Shown here: positions 1 through 6,833 of the stretch, one piece after another
Layout: every line of letters starts with the position of its first letter
Numbering within the stretch: position 1 is the first letter of the stretch
Notes under the pieces: generated by a model
What the model saw: only the letters and a program-made list of their open reading frames with translations
What the model was told of the DNA's origin: nothing
The model's database searches: none
Program-made: the position numbers and the translations under genes
Source of the DNA: NZ13-RE01 sp049718665
GTDB taxonomy: Bacteria; Dictyoglomota; Dictyoglomia; Dictyoglomales; Dictyoglomaceae
Direction: 5' to 3'
Length of the DNA stretch: 27,393 nucleotides
Assembly (NCBI GenBank): GCA_049718665.1
Contig: JBNARO010000027.1
Location: 1 to 27,393 of the forward strand

Positions 1-3000
1 ATGAATAGTAATGGTATTCTAGTTTCAAAGTACATTGAAGATGATGAATTAAAAGCTCTGTTAGAAAATATAAATAGGGAAAAGGAGATAAAAGTTTCCA
101 GAATCTCAGAAGGAGCTTTGCCTTTATTTTTATATTTTTTAAATTCCCACTATAACTCTTCTATTCTGTGGATCATAAATGAAGAGGATAATTTAGAAAA
201 CTGGAGTTTTCTTTCTCAATTTATTGAAAATTTCTGCCTTTTTCTGCCCTTTGTCCACCTTCCCTATGAGAAACCTCTTAGATCTCCTATAATAGAGAGT
301 AAAAGAGTTAAGGTTATAGAGAGGATTTTAAAAAATGAAAAATCTTTTATATTAGCCCCTCTAAGATCTCTTATATATCCTATGCTTCCCCCACAAAAAT
401 TAAAGGAAAGTTTCATCTTTTTAAAAAAGGGGATGGAAATTAGAAGGGAAAAAATTTTGGAATATTTGAGAAAAAATTCCTACGAAAGAGTAGATAGAGT
501 AGAAAGAGTAGGACAGTTTAGTATAAAGGGAGGTATTATAGACATATTTTCTCCATCTCATTCCCTTCCTTTAAGAATTGAATTCATAGGGGACGAAATA
601 GAATCTATGAGATTCTTTAATCCAGAAACCCAAAGGTCTGTTGAACTAATCAATGAGTTTACATTATCTCCAGTAAATGAGCTCTTAGGAGGAAGGGATG
701 AAGAAAAGTTATTCTTAAAAATATTAGACAAAAAATACTTCTTTGATTATTTATCTAAAGATACTTTAATAGTTTTTGAGGATAGAGAGAAAAGTATAAC
801 TTTATTAGAAAAATGGAGAGAAAAAGGGAAAGAAAATTTTATTAGAAGAACAAATTATAAAGAGAATCTTCCTCAGGATTTGTATTTAGCTGATGATAAA
901 TTTTGTAAGTATATAGAGAACTTTCCCAAAATATTTATGAATTCTCCTAATCCTCACTATGTTCTTTCTTTTTATTCTCCACCTTCCTTTCGAGGAAGAG
1001 GAGAGATTTTAGAGAAAGAGTTAGAAAAGTATATAAGAGGGGGTTGGAAAATATTTATTCAAAGTGACTATCGAGAAATATTGGAGGAAAGAATTAAAAA
1101 AGTTGTAAAAGATATTAAATTTCTTATCTCCTATGAGATTAAAGAGGGATTTATATGGGAAAAGGCAAAAGTCTTAGTATTAACAGATAAAGAAATCTTT
1201 GGGTGGAAAAGAAAAAGACCAGTAAAAACTCAAAGAAAAGAAATAAAGCCTTTTGATTTAAGCCTTTTTGAAGTAGGAGATTATATTGTCCATATAAATT
1301 ATGGCATAGGAAAATTTTTAGGATTAAAAAAACTTACCATTGAAGGAGAAACAAAAGAATATGTACAGTTAGAATATGCAAACCAAACCTATGTTTTTGT
1401 TCCCTTAGAAGAAATGCATCTTATTCAAAAATATCTTTCTCCAAGTGGGCAACCTCCAACCTTAGGTAGATTAGGGACAAAACAATGGGAAGAAACAAAG
1501 AAAAAAGTGAAGGAGTCAGTAAAAGAGATAGCTCAAGAATTGATAAAAATGTATGCACGAAGAGAAATAGAAGAAGGATTTGCTTTCTCAAAGGATACTG
1601 AATGGCAGAAAGAATTAGAAGCAAGTTTTCCTTATGAAGAAACAGAGGATCAAATAAGAGCTCTTTATGAGATAAAGAAAGATATGGAATCTAAGAAACC
1701 TATGGAAAGAGTACTAATTGGAGATGTTGGATTTGGTAAAACAGAGCTCGCATTAAGGGCAAGTTTTAAAGCAGTTTTAGATGGGAAACAAGTAGCAATT
1801 TTAGTTCCCACTACTCTTCTTGCTTATCAACATTGGAGAATTTTTCAAGATAGATTGGAAGTCTTTCCAGTAAAAGTAGAAGTATTAAGCAGATTAAAGC
1901 CTCCTTCAGAGCAGAAAAAAATCTTAGAGAGATTAAAAAGGGGAGAGATAGATATTCTCATTGGAACTCATAGGATTTTGCAAAAAGATGTGGAATTCAA
2001 GGATTTAGGATTGATAATAGTAGATGAAGAACATAGATTTGGAGTTTTCCAAAAAGAGGGTTTTAAAAAGAGATATCCTCATGTGGACATTCTATACCTT
2101 TCTGCTACGCCTATACCAAGAACTTTATCTATGGTCTTAAGTGGAATAAGACAATTCTCCATTTTAGAAACTCCACCTCAAAATAGACTTCCCATAGAAA
2201 CTTTTGTAGTAGAATTTAATCCACAGATAATTCAAGAAGGAATTAAAAGAGAATTGGAAAGAAAAGGACAGGTTTATTATGTATGTAATGATATTTCTCG
2301 ATTAGAATCTATAGCAAAGATGATAAATAGTTTAGTCCCTTCCGCAAGGATTGGAATTGTTCATGGAAAAATGGAAGAAGAAGAGTTGACAAAAGTAATG
2401 TCTGACTTTTATGAAGGGAAGATAGATGTTCTTATAGCTACAACAATTATTGAATCTGGATTAGATGTTCCTAATGCCAATACCTTATTTGTAGAGAATG
2501 CTGAACATATGGGATTGGCTCAACTTTATCAACTTAGAGGAAGAATAGGAAGATCCTCAAGACAAGCTTATGCTTATTTTCTACACGCTCCTTGGAAATC
2601 TTTATCACCTGAGAGTATAAAGAGACTGGAAGCATTAAGAGAATTTTCTGCCTTAGGCTCTGGATTAAGATTAGCATTAAGGGATTTAGAAATAAGGGGA
2701 GCAGGAAATTTATTGGGGAAGGAGCAACATGGACATATGGAGGAAGTGGGATTTTATCTTTACATGCAGTTATTAGAAGAAGCTATTAAGGAATTAAAGC
2801 AGGAGAAAAAAGAGGAAAGAATAAATTGTAAAATTTTATTACCTTATTCCATAATAATTCCTGAAAGTTACATAGAAAATACCAGTGATAGGATCTATTT
2901 TTATCAAAAACTTGTAAACTTGGAAAGCTTAGACTCCTTGGAGGAAATAAAAAAAGAGATGGAAGATATGTATGGAAAAATTCCTAAGGAAGTTCAGTCT

Positions 3001-3189
3001 CTATTTGTTCTTGCAGAGATCAAATATAGAGCGGAAGAGATAGGAATATCAAAAATTGAGATTTCTCCAAATAATGCAGTATTCTACTTTGCTAATGGAA
3101 GAAAAGAAATTTCCCTCCCTAAGGAAAATTTTATTAAACAAGGAGAGTTTATAATTAAATTTCTTAAAGAAATGTCTCTGGTTTACTAA
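1..3189 (+). CDS. mfd: Transcription-repair coupling factor Mfd
   Basis: Mfd removes RNA polymerase stalled at DNA lesions and recruits the UvrA/UvrB excision machinery. The domains run in the family order. A UvrB-like N-terminal half spans about residues 20-330 (SIKGGIIDIFSP, then LRIEFIGDEIESMR). The RNA-polymerase-interacting CarD-like domain starts at 423 (FEVGDYIVHINYGIGKFLGL). Two helicase lobes follow, with Walker A GDVGFGKTE at 574-582 and the DEEH box at 675-678. The translocation motif RGAGNLLG lies at 899-906, before the C-terminal regulatory domain. The 1062 residues are slightly short for the family but no domain is missing. The first base of the window is the A of the start ATG, so no ribosome-binding site can be checked and a longer N-terminus cannot be excluded. 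A possible promoter for the next gene begins at its stop codon. Confidence 0.96.
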   Translation: MNSNGILVSKYIEDDELKALLENINREKEIKVSRISEGALPLFLYFLNSHYNSSILWIINEEDNLENWSFLSQFIENFCLFLPFVHLPYEKPLRSPIIESKRVKVIERILKNEKSFILAPLRSLIYPMLPPQKLKESFIFLKKGMEIRREKILEYLRKNSYERVDRVERVGQFSIKGGIIDIFSPSHSLPLRIEFIGDEIESMRFFNPETQRSVELINEFTLSPVNELLGGRDEEKLFLKILDKKYFFDYLSKDTLIVFEDREKSITLLEKWREKGKENFIRRTNYKENLPQDLYLADDKFCKYIENFPKIFMNSPNPHYVLSFYSPPSFRGRGEILEKELEKYIRGGWKIFIQSDYREILEERIKKVVKDIKFLISYEIKEGFIWEKAKVLVLTDKEIFGWKRKRPVKTQRKEIKPFDLSLFEVGDYIVHINYGIGKFLGLKKLTIEGETKEYVQLEYANQTYVFVPLEEMHLIQKYLSPSGQPPTLGRLGTKQWEETKKKVKESVKEIAQELIKMYARREIEEGFAFSKDTEWQKELEASFPYEETEDQIRALYEIKKDMESKKPMERVLIGDVGFGKTELALRASFKAVLDGKQVAILVPTTLLAYQHWRIFQDRLEVFPVKVEVLSRLKPPSEQKKILERLKRGEIDILIGTHRILQKDVEFKDLGLIIVDEEHRFGVFQKEGFKKRYPHVDILYLSATPIPRTLSMVLSGIRQFSILETPPQNRLPIETFVVEFNPQIIQEGIKRELERKGQVYYVCNDISRLESIAKMINSLVPSARIGIVHGKMEEEELTKVMSDFYEGKIDVLIATTIIESGLDVPNANTLFVENAEHMGLAQLYQLRGRIGRSSRQAYAYFLHAPWKSLSPESIKRLEALREFSALGSGLRLALRDLEIRGAGNLLGKEQHGHMEEVGFYLYMQLLEEAIKELKQEKKEERINCKILLPYSIIIPESYIENTSDRIYFYQKLVNLESLDSLEEIKKEMEDMYGKIPKEVQSLFVLAEIKYRAEEIGISKIEISPNNAVFYFANGRKEISLPKENFIKQGEFIIKFLKEMSLVY

Positions 3190-3207
3190 TAAAAAGCGTG
3201 CTATAAT
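3184..3207 (+). promoter_or_regulatory. Possible extended -10 promoter upstream of the parvulin gene
   Basis: TATAAT lies at 3202-3207, preceded by TG one base away (3199-3200), which is the extended -10 form. The region 16-18 nt upstream overlaps the end of mfd and holds no good -35 hexamer. It could drive the foldase gene separately from mfd. No hairpin is visible between the two genes, so readthrough from mfd is also likely. Confidence 0.4.
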
Positions 3208-3248
3208 CCCAAAAGTAAAAAAATCTTAATTGATGAGGTGATAGAGAG

Positions 3249-4319
3249 ATGAGTCCAAAAAGAGTATTTCAAACAATTTTTATCATTCTTGTAATTATTG
3301 GTGTCCTAATAGGAGCTTCTGTTGCTTTTGTTTATTATCAGATGAATAAATATCCTGTAATAAAAGTTAATGGCAATCCTGTACCCCGAGAGGAATATAG
3401 AGAACAGTTCAAAAGAGCTAAAGATCAATATGTCATGATGTTTGGAGTAGATTTTACTTCTACTGATGGAAAGAAATTATTACCTAAGGTAAAAGAGGAA
3501 GCAATAAAAACCTTAGCTCAATGGAAAATTATAGAAGTTGAAGCTAAAAAAAGAGGCATTGAGGTAAGTAATAGAGAGGTAGAGAACAAATATAGAGAGA
3601 TTGAAAAACAATTTAAGTCGAAAGTTCAATTTGAAATAGCCTTAGCACAATATGGTTTAGATCCTAATTCTTTTAAAAAGGAAATTAGGAAGAGTTTATT
3701 ATCTTCTAAATTAATGGCAGAAATAGGAAAGGATGAGAAAGTAAGTGAGGACGAGATGAAGAAATATTATGAAGAGAATAAATATCTTTTTGAGAATCCA
3801 AAACAATATAAAGTCTCTATAATTTTGATCAAAGATGAAAAGAAGGCTAAGGAAGTAGTGAAAGAAATTAAAGATAAAAAAATCTCCTTTGCTGATGCTG
3901 CAAAGAAATATTCCGAAGATACTGAAACTAAAGATAAAGGTGGAGATTTAGGATATATTACTTCTGGGGATCTGCCACCAGAAGTTGAAAAGGTCACTTT
4001 TACTCTTCCTCTAAATCAAGTAAGTAATCCTATAAAAACAGATAGGGGATACTATATTACCACTGTAAGTGAGATAAAAGAAGCATATACTATTCCATAT
4101 ATTCAAGCAAAACCAGAGATTGAAAAGACGATTCTCGATGAAAAGAGAAGCAAAGTATTTAATAAGTGGTTAGAAGAAGAATATAAAAAAGCCAAAATAG
4201 AAAAAGATTTTTCCGATAAGGATATATGGATGACATTATGGAGAAAATTAATTCAATTTCAACAGCTTTTCTATAGGAAAGATGCTAAAACACCATTACC
4301 GATCACTGATGAAACATAA
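3249..4319 (+). CDS. Membrane-anchored parvulin-type peptidyl-prolyl isomerase (PrsA/SurA-like foldase)
   Basis: This is an extracytoplasmic folding factor that should catalyse cis-trans isomerisation of prolyl bonds in exported proteins. A single hydrophobic segment at residues 9-30 follows a short basic N-terminus. There is no lipobox cysteine, so it looks like an uncleaved membrane anchor and not a PrsA lipoprotein. A helical SurA_N-like chaperone region spans about 35-175. The PpiC rotamase domain spans about 184-278, with GGDLGYI at 231-237 and the closing TDRGYYI at 264-270. A charged C-terminal tail follows. The start ATG has a good Shine-Dalgarno (GAGGTG, 3235-3240). A gene of this type between mfd and mazG is familiar from Clostridia. 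I leave the gene symbol blank because PrsA and SurA cannot be separated from the sequence alone. Confidence 0.9.
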   Translation: MSPKRVFQTIFIILVIIGVLIGASVAFVYYQMNKYPVIKVNGNPVPREEYREQFKRAKDQYVMMFGVDFTSTDGKKLLPKVKEEAIKTLAQWKIIEVEAKKRGIEVSNREVENKYREIEKQFKSKVQFEIALAQYGLDPNSFKKEIRKSLLSSKLMAEIGKDEKVSEDEMKKYYEENKYLFENPKQYKVSIILIKDEKKAKEVVKEIKDKKISFADAAKKYSEDTETKDKGGDLGYITSGDLPPEVEKVTFTLPLNQVSNPIKTDRGYYITTVSEIKEAYTIPYIQAKPEIEKTILDEKRSKVFNKWLEEEYKKAKIEKDFSDKDIWMTLWRKLIQFQQLFYRKDAKTPLPITDET

Positions 4320-4405
4320 GTGAAAAATTAAGAAAAATCGTACATCTATAATATAGGAAAATACTATTTTTAGAAAAAAAATCCTTTAAAAATATTGGGT
4401 ATCCC

Positions 4406-4433
4406 TTGCTTTTTTTAAAATTAATGCTATAAT
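4406..4433 (+). promoter_or_regulatory. Promoter for mazG-hup
   Basis: TTGCTT (4406-4411) and TATAAT (4428-4433) are separated by 16 nt, with TG-C before the -10 (extended form). This fits a housekeeping sigma factor and would start transcription about 45 nt before the mazG ATG. The 165-nt gap 4320-4484 that holds it shows no open reading frame and no convincing terminator for the preceding gene. Confidence 0.7.
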
Positions 4434-4484
4434 TATAGGGAAAATCAAGGGTATTTTAACAAAAGAGAATATAGGTGAGATCAG

Positions 4485-5252
4485 ATGGAAAATTTATGTA
4501 AAAATTTCATAGAATTAGTGAATATTCTTCAAAGAGTAAGAAAGGAATGCCCTTGGGATAGGGAGCAAACTCCTAGTTCCCTTTTAACTTACTTTTTAGA
4601 AGAAAGCTATGAACTTATAGAAAGTATAAGCGAAAATAAAGAGGAAGAGATAAAAGAAGAATTGGGAGATGTTCTTATTCATGTAATAATGCAGAGCATT
4701 ATGGCGGAAGAAAGAGGAAGTTTTACATTATCTGATGTATGTGAATTTGTAAGTAAAAAACTTGTCACGAGACATCCCCATGTTTTTGGAAATAGGGAAG
4801 TAAAAAACGTGGAAGAAGTTTTGACAAATTGGGAAAATATAAAACAACAAGAAAATGACAAGGGAATATTAGATGGTATTCCAAAAACTCTGCCTTCATT
4901 ATTAGCCTCCTTAAGAATTCAGGAAAAGGTATCTCATGTAGGATTCGATTGGAAAAATGCAGAAGAGATCTTCCCAAAGATAAAGGAGGAAATCTCCGAG
5001 TTGGAAGAGGCCATAAAAAGTAGTAGGAAAGAAAAGATAGAAGAAGAAATTGGAGATTTGCTTTTTAGTATTATAAATCTTTCCCGCCATTTAGGAATTA
5101 ATCCAGAGCTTGCGCTAAAAAATACTAATGAAAAATTCATTGAAAGATTTAGATTTTTAGAAAGAAAAGTAAAAGAAGAAGGGAAAAAGTGGGAAGACTT
5201 AACATTAGAAGAAATGGATAAATGGTGGGAAATTTCTAAAAATATTCTTTAA
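4485..5252 (+). CDS. mazG: Nucleoside triphosphate pyrophosphohydrolase MazG (tandem domain)
   Basis: MazG hydrolyses (d)NTPs to the monophosphate plus pyrophosphate, cleaning aberrant nucleotides from the pool. Two all-alpha MazG domains are visible. The N-terminal one (about residues 20-100) has the signature ECPWDREQT, then EESYELIES and EELGD, which supply the Mg2+-binding Glu/Asp set. The C-terminal one (about 145-245) has GFDW, EEISELEEAI and EEIGDLLF. The length of 255 residues is normal for the two-domain form. An AGGTGA Shine-Dalgarno at 4473-4478 supports the start. The HU gene follows after 29 nt, so the two are probably cotranscribed from the promoter at 4406-4433. Nothing suggests a toxin-antitoxin setting. 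Confidence 0.95.
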   Translation: MENLCKNFIELVNILQRVRKECPWDREQTPSSLLTYFLEESYELIESISENKEEEIKEELGDVLIHVIMQSIMAEERGSFTLSDVCEFVSKKLVTRHPHVFGNREVKNVEEVLTNWENIKQQENDKGILDGIPKTLPSLLASLRIQEKVSHVGFDWKNAEEIFPKIKEEISELEEAIKSSRKEKIEEEIGDLLFSIINLSRHLGINPELALKNTNEKFIERFRFLERKVKEEGKKWEDLTLEEMDKWWEISKNIL

Positions 5253-5281
5253 AAACCTGCCTGGAAAGGGGGTGAAAAAAT

Positions 5282-5557
5282 ATGAAGAAGGCAGAATTTA
5301 TTGCTAAAGTAGCAGAGAAGGCAAAAATTACAAAGAAAGAAGCTACTAAGGTAGTTAATAGTGTAATAGAGACCATAACTGAGGCTCTTGCAAAAGGAGA
5401 GCCAGTCCAATTTGTAGGATTTGGAACCTTCTCTGTAAGAAAAAGAGCAGCAAGAGAAGGGAGAAATCCTCGTACTCAGCAACCAATTAAGATTCCTGCA
5501 ACAAAGGTTCCTGTTTTCCGTCCTGGGAAAGAACTAAGAGAAGCAGTAAAGAAATAG
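5282..5557 (+). CDS. hup: HU-type histone-like DNA-binding protein
   Basis: HU is a small dimeric nucleoid protein that bends and compacts DNA. The 91-residue sequence is full length. It has an N-terminal helical dimerisation half and then the family signature GFGTFSVRKRAAREGRNP around residues 46-63, which begins the DNA-binding beta arms. The tail IPATKVPVFRPGKELREAV fits the second arm strand and C-terminal helix. The start is set by a very strong Shine-Dalgarno (GGAAAGGGGGTG ending at 5273). It lies 29 nt after mazG and is followed at once by a strong terminator. HU is favoured over IHF because it stands alone next to mazG, as in Firmicutes. Confidence 0.96.
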   Translation: MKKAEFIAKVAEKAKITKKEATKVVNSVIETITEALAKGEPVQFVGFGTFSVRKRAAREGRNPRTQQPIKIPATKVPVFRPGKELREAVKK

Positions 5558-5564
5558 ATTCCCT

Positions 5565-5601
5565 TTTCAGGCTGGGGGATTTCCTCCCAGCCTGAAATTT
5601 T
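5565..5601 (+). terminator. Rho-independent terminator after hup
   Basis: A perfect 12-bp inverted repeat (left arm 5565-5576, right arm 5586-5597) has a core of CAGGCTGGG/CCCAGCCTG and a 9-nt loop, and a TTTT tract follows (5598-5601). It closes the mfd-to-hup block just before the inserted element. Confidence 0.9.
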
Positions 5602-5622
5602 CACAGAATCCGTCGCAGGAAG

Positions 5623-5642
5623 CCCACGCCTTTAGGCGTTGG
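5623..5642 (+). repeat. Left-end subterminal hairpin of the IS element
   Basis: CCCACGCC (5623-5630), loop TTTA, GGCGTTGG (5635-5642): an 8-bp stem with one C/T mismatch. It shares its loop and flanking AAGCCCA with the right-end hairpin. In this family such imperfect hairpins are the sites bound by TnpA. Confidence 0.75.
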
Positions 5643-5688
5643 AGGAATGCGATAGATTTGCTTCCTTCTTTCCGAATTGAATGCTTTG

Positions 5689-5697
5689 TGCTATACT
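5689..5697 (+). promoter_or_regulatory. Extended -10 promoter of tnpB
   Basis: TG (5689-5690), one base, then TATACT (5692-5697). No good -35 lies 16-18 nt upstream. The tnpB ATG begins only 7 nt past the hexamer, which puts the expected transcription start on or next to the start codon. The mRNA would then be leaderless or nearly so. Confidence 0.5.
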
Positions 5698-5703
5698 TGA
5701 GGC

Positions 5704-6771
5704 ATGAACCTGACACTGATGGTCAAACTCATGCCAACAATTGAACAGCATCAGGCGTTGCTGGAGACGATGGGACGGTTCAATGCGGCTTGCAACGCCA
5801 TTGCGAAAGTGGCATTCGAGCATCGCACCGCGAACAAAATCCGGTTGCAAAAGCTCGTCTATGACCGCATCCGCAAGGAGTTTGGTTTGTCGGCGCAAAT
5901 GACGGTTCGCGCCATTGCAAAAACTTGCGAAGCTTACAAAGTGAACAAGTCTGTCAAGCCGACATTAAAACCACATGGTGCTATCGTCTATGACCAACGC
6001 ATCCTTTCGTGGAAGGGCCTTGATCGCGTGTCCATCTTGACGCTTCGCGGCCGTATCTTAGTACCCATCGTGTTTGGCGAGTACCAAATGGCCCGCCTCA
6101 AGCGGATTCGTGGACAAGCCGACCTGATCTACCGCAATGGGACCTTCTACCTCGCTGTCGTTGTCGATGTACCGGAACCACCACAAGGCACACCCAAAAA
6201 GTTTCTTGGCGTAGACCTTGGCATCCGAAACATCGCGTCCGACAGCGACGGAGAAGTGTTTTCCGGCGGCCATGTCAAAGGTTTAAGGCATCGGTACACA
6301 CGCATTCGCCAGCGCCTCCAAAAGAAGGGCACAAAGTCTGCCAAGCGCCTGTTGAAGAAGCGTCGCCACAAGGAAGCCAGATTTGCAACCGATGTGAACC
6401 ATCGGGTTGCAAAGATGCTGATTGCGAAGGCCAAAGACACCGGGCGTGGAATTGCGCTTGAAGATCTCAAGGGCATCCGTGACCGGATAATGGTTTCGAA
6501 GGCTCAGCGTCGCACTCAGCATTCGTGGGCGTTCCATCAGCTTCGCTCCTTCATCGAATATAAGGCGTGTCTTGCAGGCGTTCCTGTGGTCTTGGTCGAT
6601 CCAAAGAACACATCTCGTACATGCCCATCGTGCGGACATGTGGATAAGCGGAACCGACCAGACAGAGACCACTTCCGGTGTGTCGCGTGTGGGTTCGCTG
6701 GCCCCGCCGACACCATCGCGGCAGTGAATATTCGCTGCCGGACTGAAGTCATGCAGCCGTACGCGGTGTAG
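5704..6771 (+). CDS. tnpB: TnpB RNA-guided nuclease (IS605/IS1341 family)
   Basis: TnpB proteins are RuvC-type nucleases guided by an RNA made from the right end of their own element, and are ancestors of Cas12. This 355-residue copy is intact. An N-terminal helix-rich recognition region is followed by RuvC motif I GVDLGIRN (Asp171), motif II LEDLKGIR (Glu253), a zinc ribbon CPSC...CVAC (Cys307, 310, 326, 329) and motif III around ADTIAAVNI (Asp336). The catalytic Asp-Glu-Asp set and all four zinc ligands are present, so nuclease activity is plausible. The third motif reads DTIAAVN where the family usually has DxNAAxN. Codon use and G+C are unlike the flanking genes, which indicates transfer from a less AT-rich genome. 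The start ATG has only a weak GAGG (5699-5702) upstream; no alternative start is better placed. Long frames opposite it are composition shadows. Confidence 0.93.
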   Translation: MNLTLMVKLMPTIEQHQALLETMGRFNAACNAIAKVAFEHRTANKIRLQKLVYDRIRKEFGLSAQMTVRAIAKTCEAYKVNKSVKPTLKPHGAIVYDQRILSWKGLDRVSILTLRGRILVPIVFGEYQMARLKRIRGQADLIYRNGTFYLAVVVDVPEPPQGTPKKFLGVDLGIRNIASDSDGEVFSGGHVKGLRHRYTRIRQRLQKKGTKSAKRLLKKRRHKEARFATDVNHRVAKMLIAKAKDTGRGIALEDLKGIRDRIMVSKAQRRTQHSWAFHQLRSFIEYKACLAGVPVVLVDPKNTSRTCPSCGHVDKRNRPDRDHFRCVACGFAGPADTIAAVNIRCRTEVMQPYAV

Positions 6772-6818
6772 CGCATGCTACAACTGCAAGCCCATGGCTT
6801 TAGCCGTGGGTACATGAC
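6772..6818 (+). ncRNA. Predicted 3' part of the TnpB guide RNA (omegaRNA/reRNA) at the right end
   Basis: In characterised TnpB elements the guide RNA runs from the 3' part of tnpB through the right end, and its guide is the flanking DNA. Here the right-end hairpin is CCCATGGC (6791-6798), loop TTTA, GCCGTGGG (6803-6810), with one T/G wobble pair. It is followed by a short tail before AT-rich host sequence begins at about 6819. The 5' end of the RNA would lie inside tnpB and cannot be placed by eye. The call rests on family knowledge plus the hairpin. Confidence 0.45.
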
Positions 6819-6833
6819 AAAGGAGTGAAAAAT

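Larger units (their letters stand above)
5603..6818 (+). mobile_element. IS200/IS605-family element carrying only tnpB (IS1341 type)
   Basis: The element is about 1.2 kb and contains an intact TnpB gene but no Y1 transposase (TnpA). Its ends carry similar subterminal hairpins in the same strand orientation (5623-5642 and 6791-6810, both around AAGCCCA...CTTTAG), which is the arrangement used by this family instead of inverted repeats. Composition marks it as foreign: line 6361-6420 has 32 G/C of 60, against 17 of 60 in 7201-7260. No target duplication is seen or expected. The outer limits are estimates: the left end lies between about 5602 and 5615, the right end between about 6811 and 6819. 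Mobility would need TnpA supplied in trans. Confidence 0.85.

Noticed and set aside
1..1000. UvrB instead of Mfd
   Set aside because: The UvrB-like part is only the N-terminal module; the CarD-like domain and RecG-like helicase with GDVGFGKTE identify Mfd.
4347..4352. A second TATAAT upstream of mazG
   Set aside because: It has no acceptable -35 at 16-18 nt and no extended -10; the site at 4406-4433 is much better.
4320..4405. Terminator after the parvulin gene
   Set aside because: There are A/T tracts and a very short GGGTATCCC palindrome, but no stem stable enough to support a rho-independent terminator.
5632..6815. Several minus-strand open frames of 70-129 codons opposite tnpB
   Set aside because: They lie opposite a clear TnpB gene, have no recognisable motifs, and are explained by its higher G+C and fewer stop codons.
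5558..6833. Glycine riboswitch ahead of gcvT
   Set aside because: I looked for one because gcv operons often have it. The space is filled by the terminator, the TnpB element and about 15 nt of leader, with no tandem aptamer-like structure.
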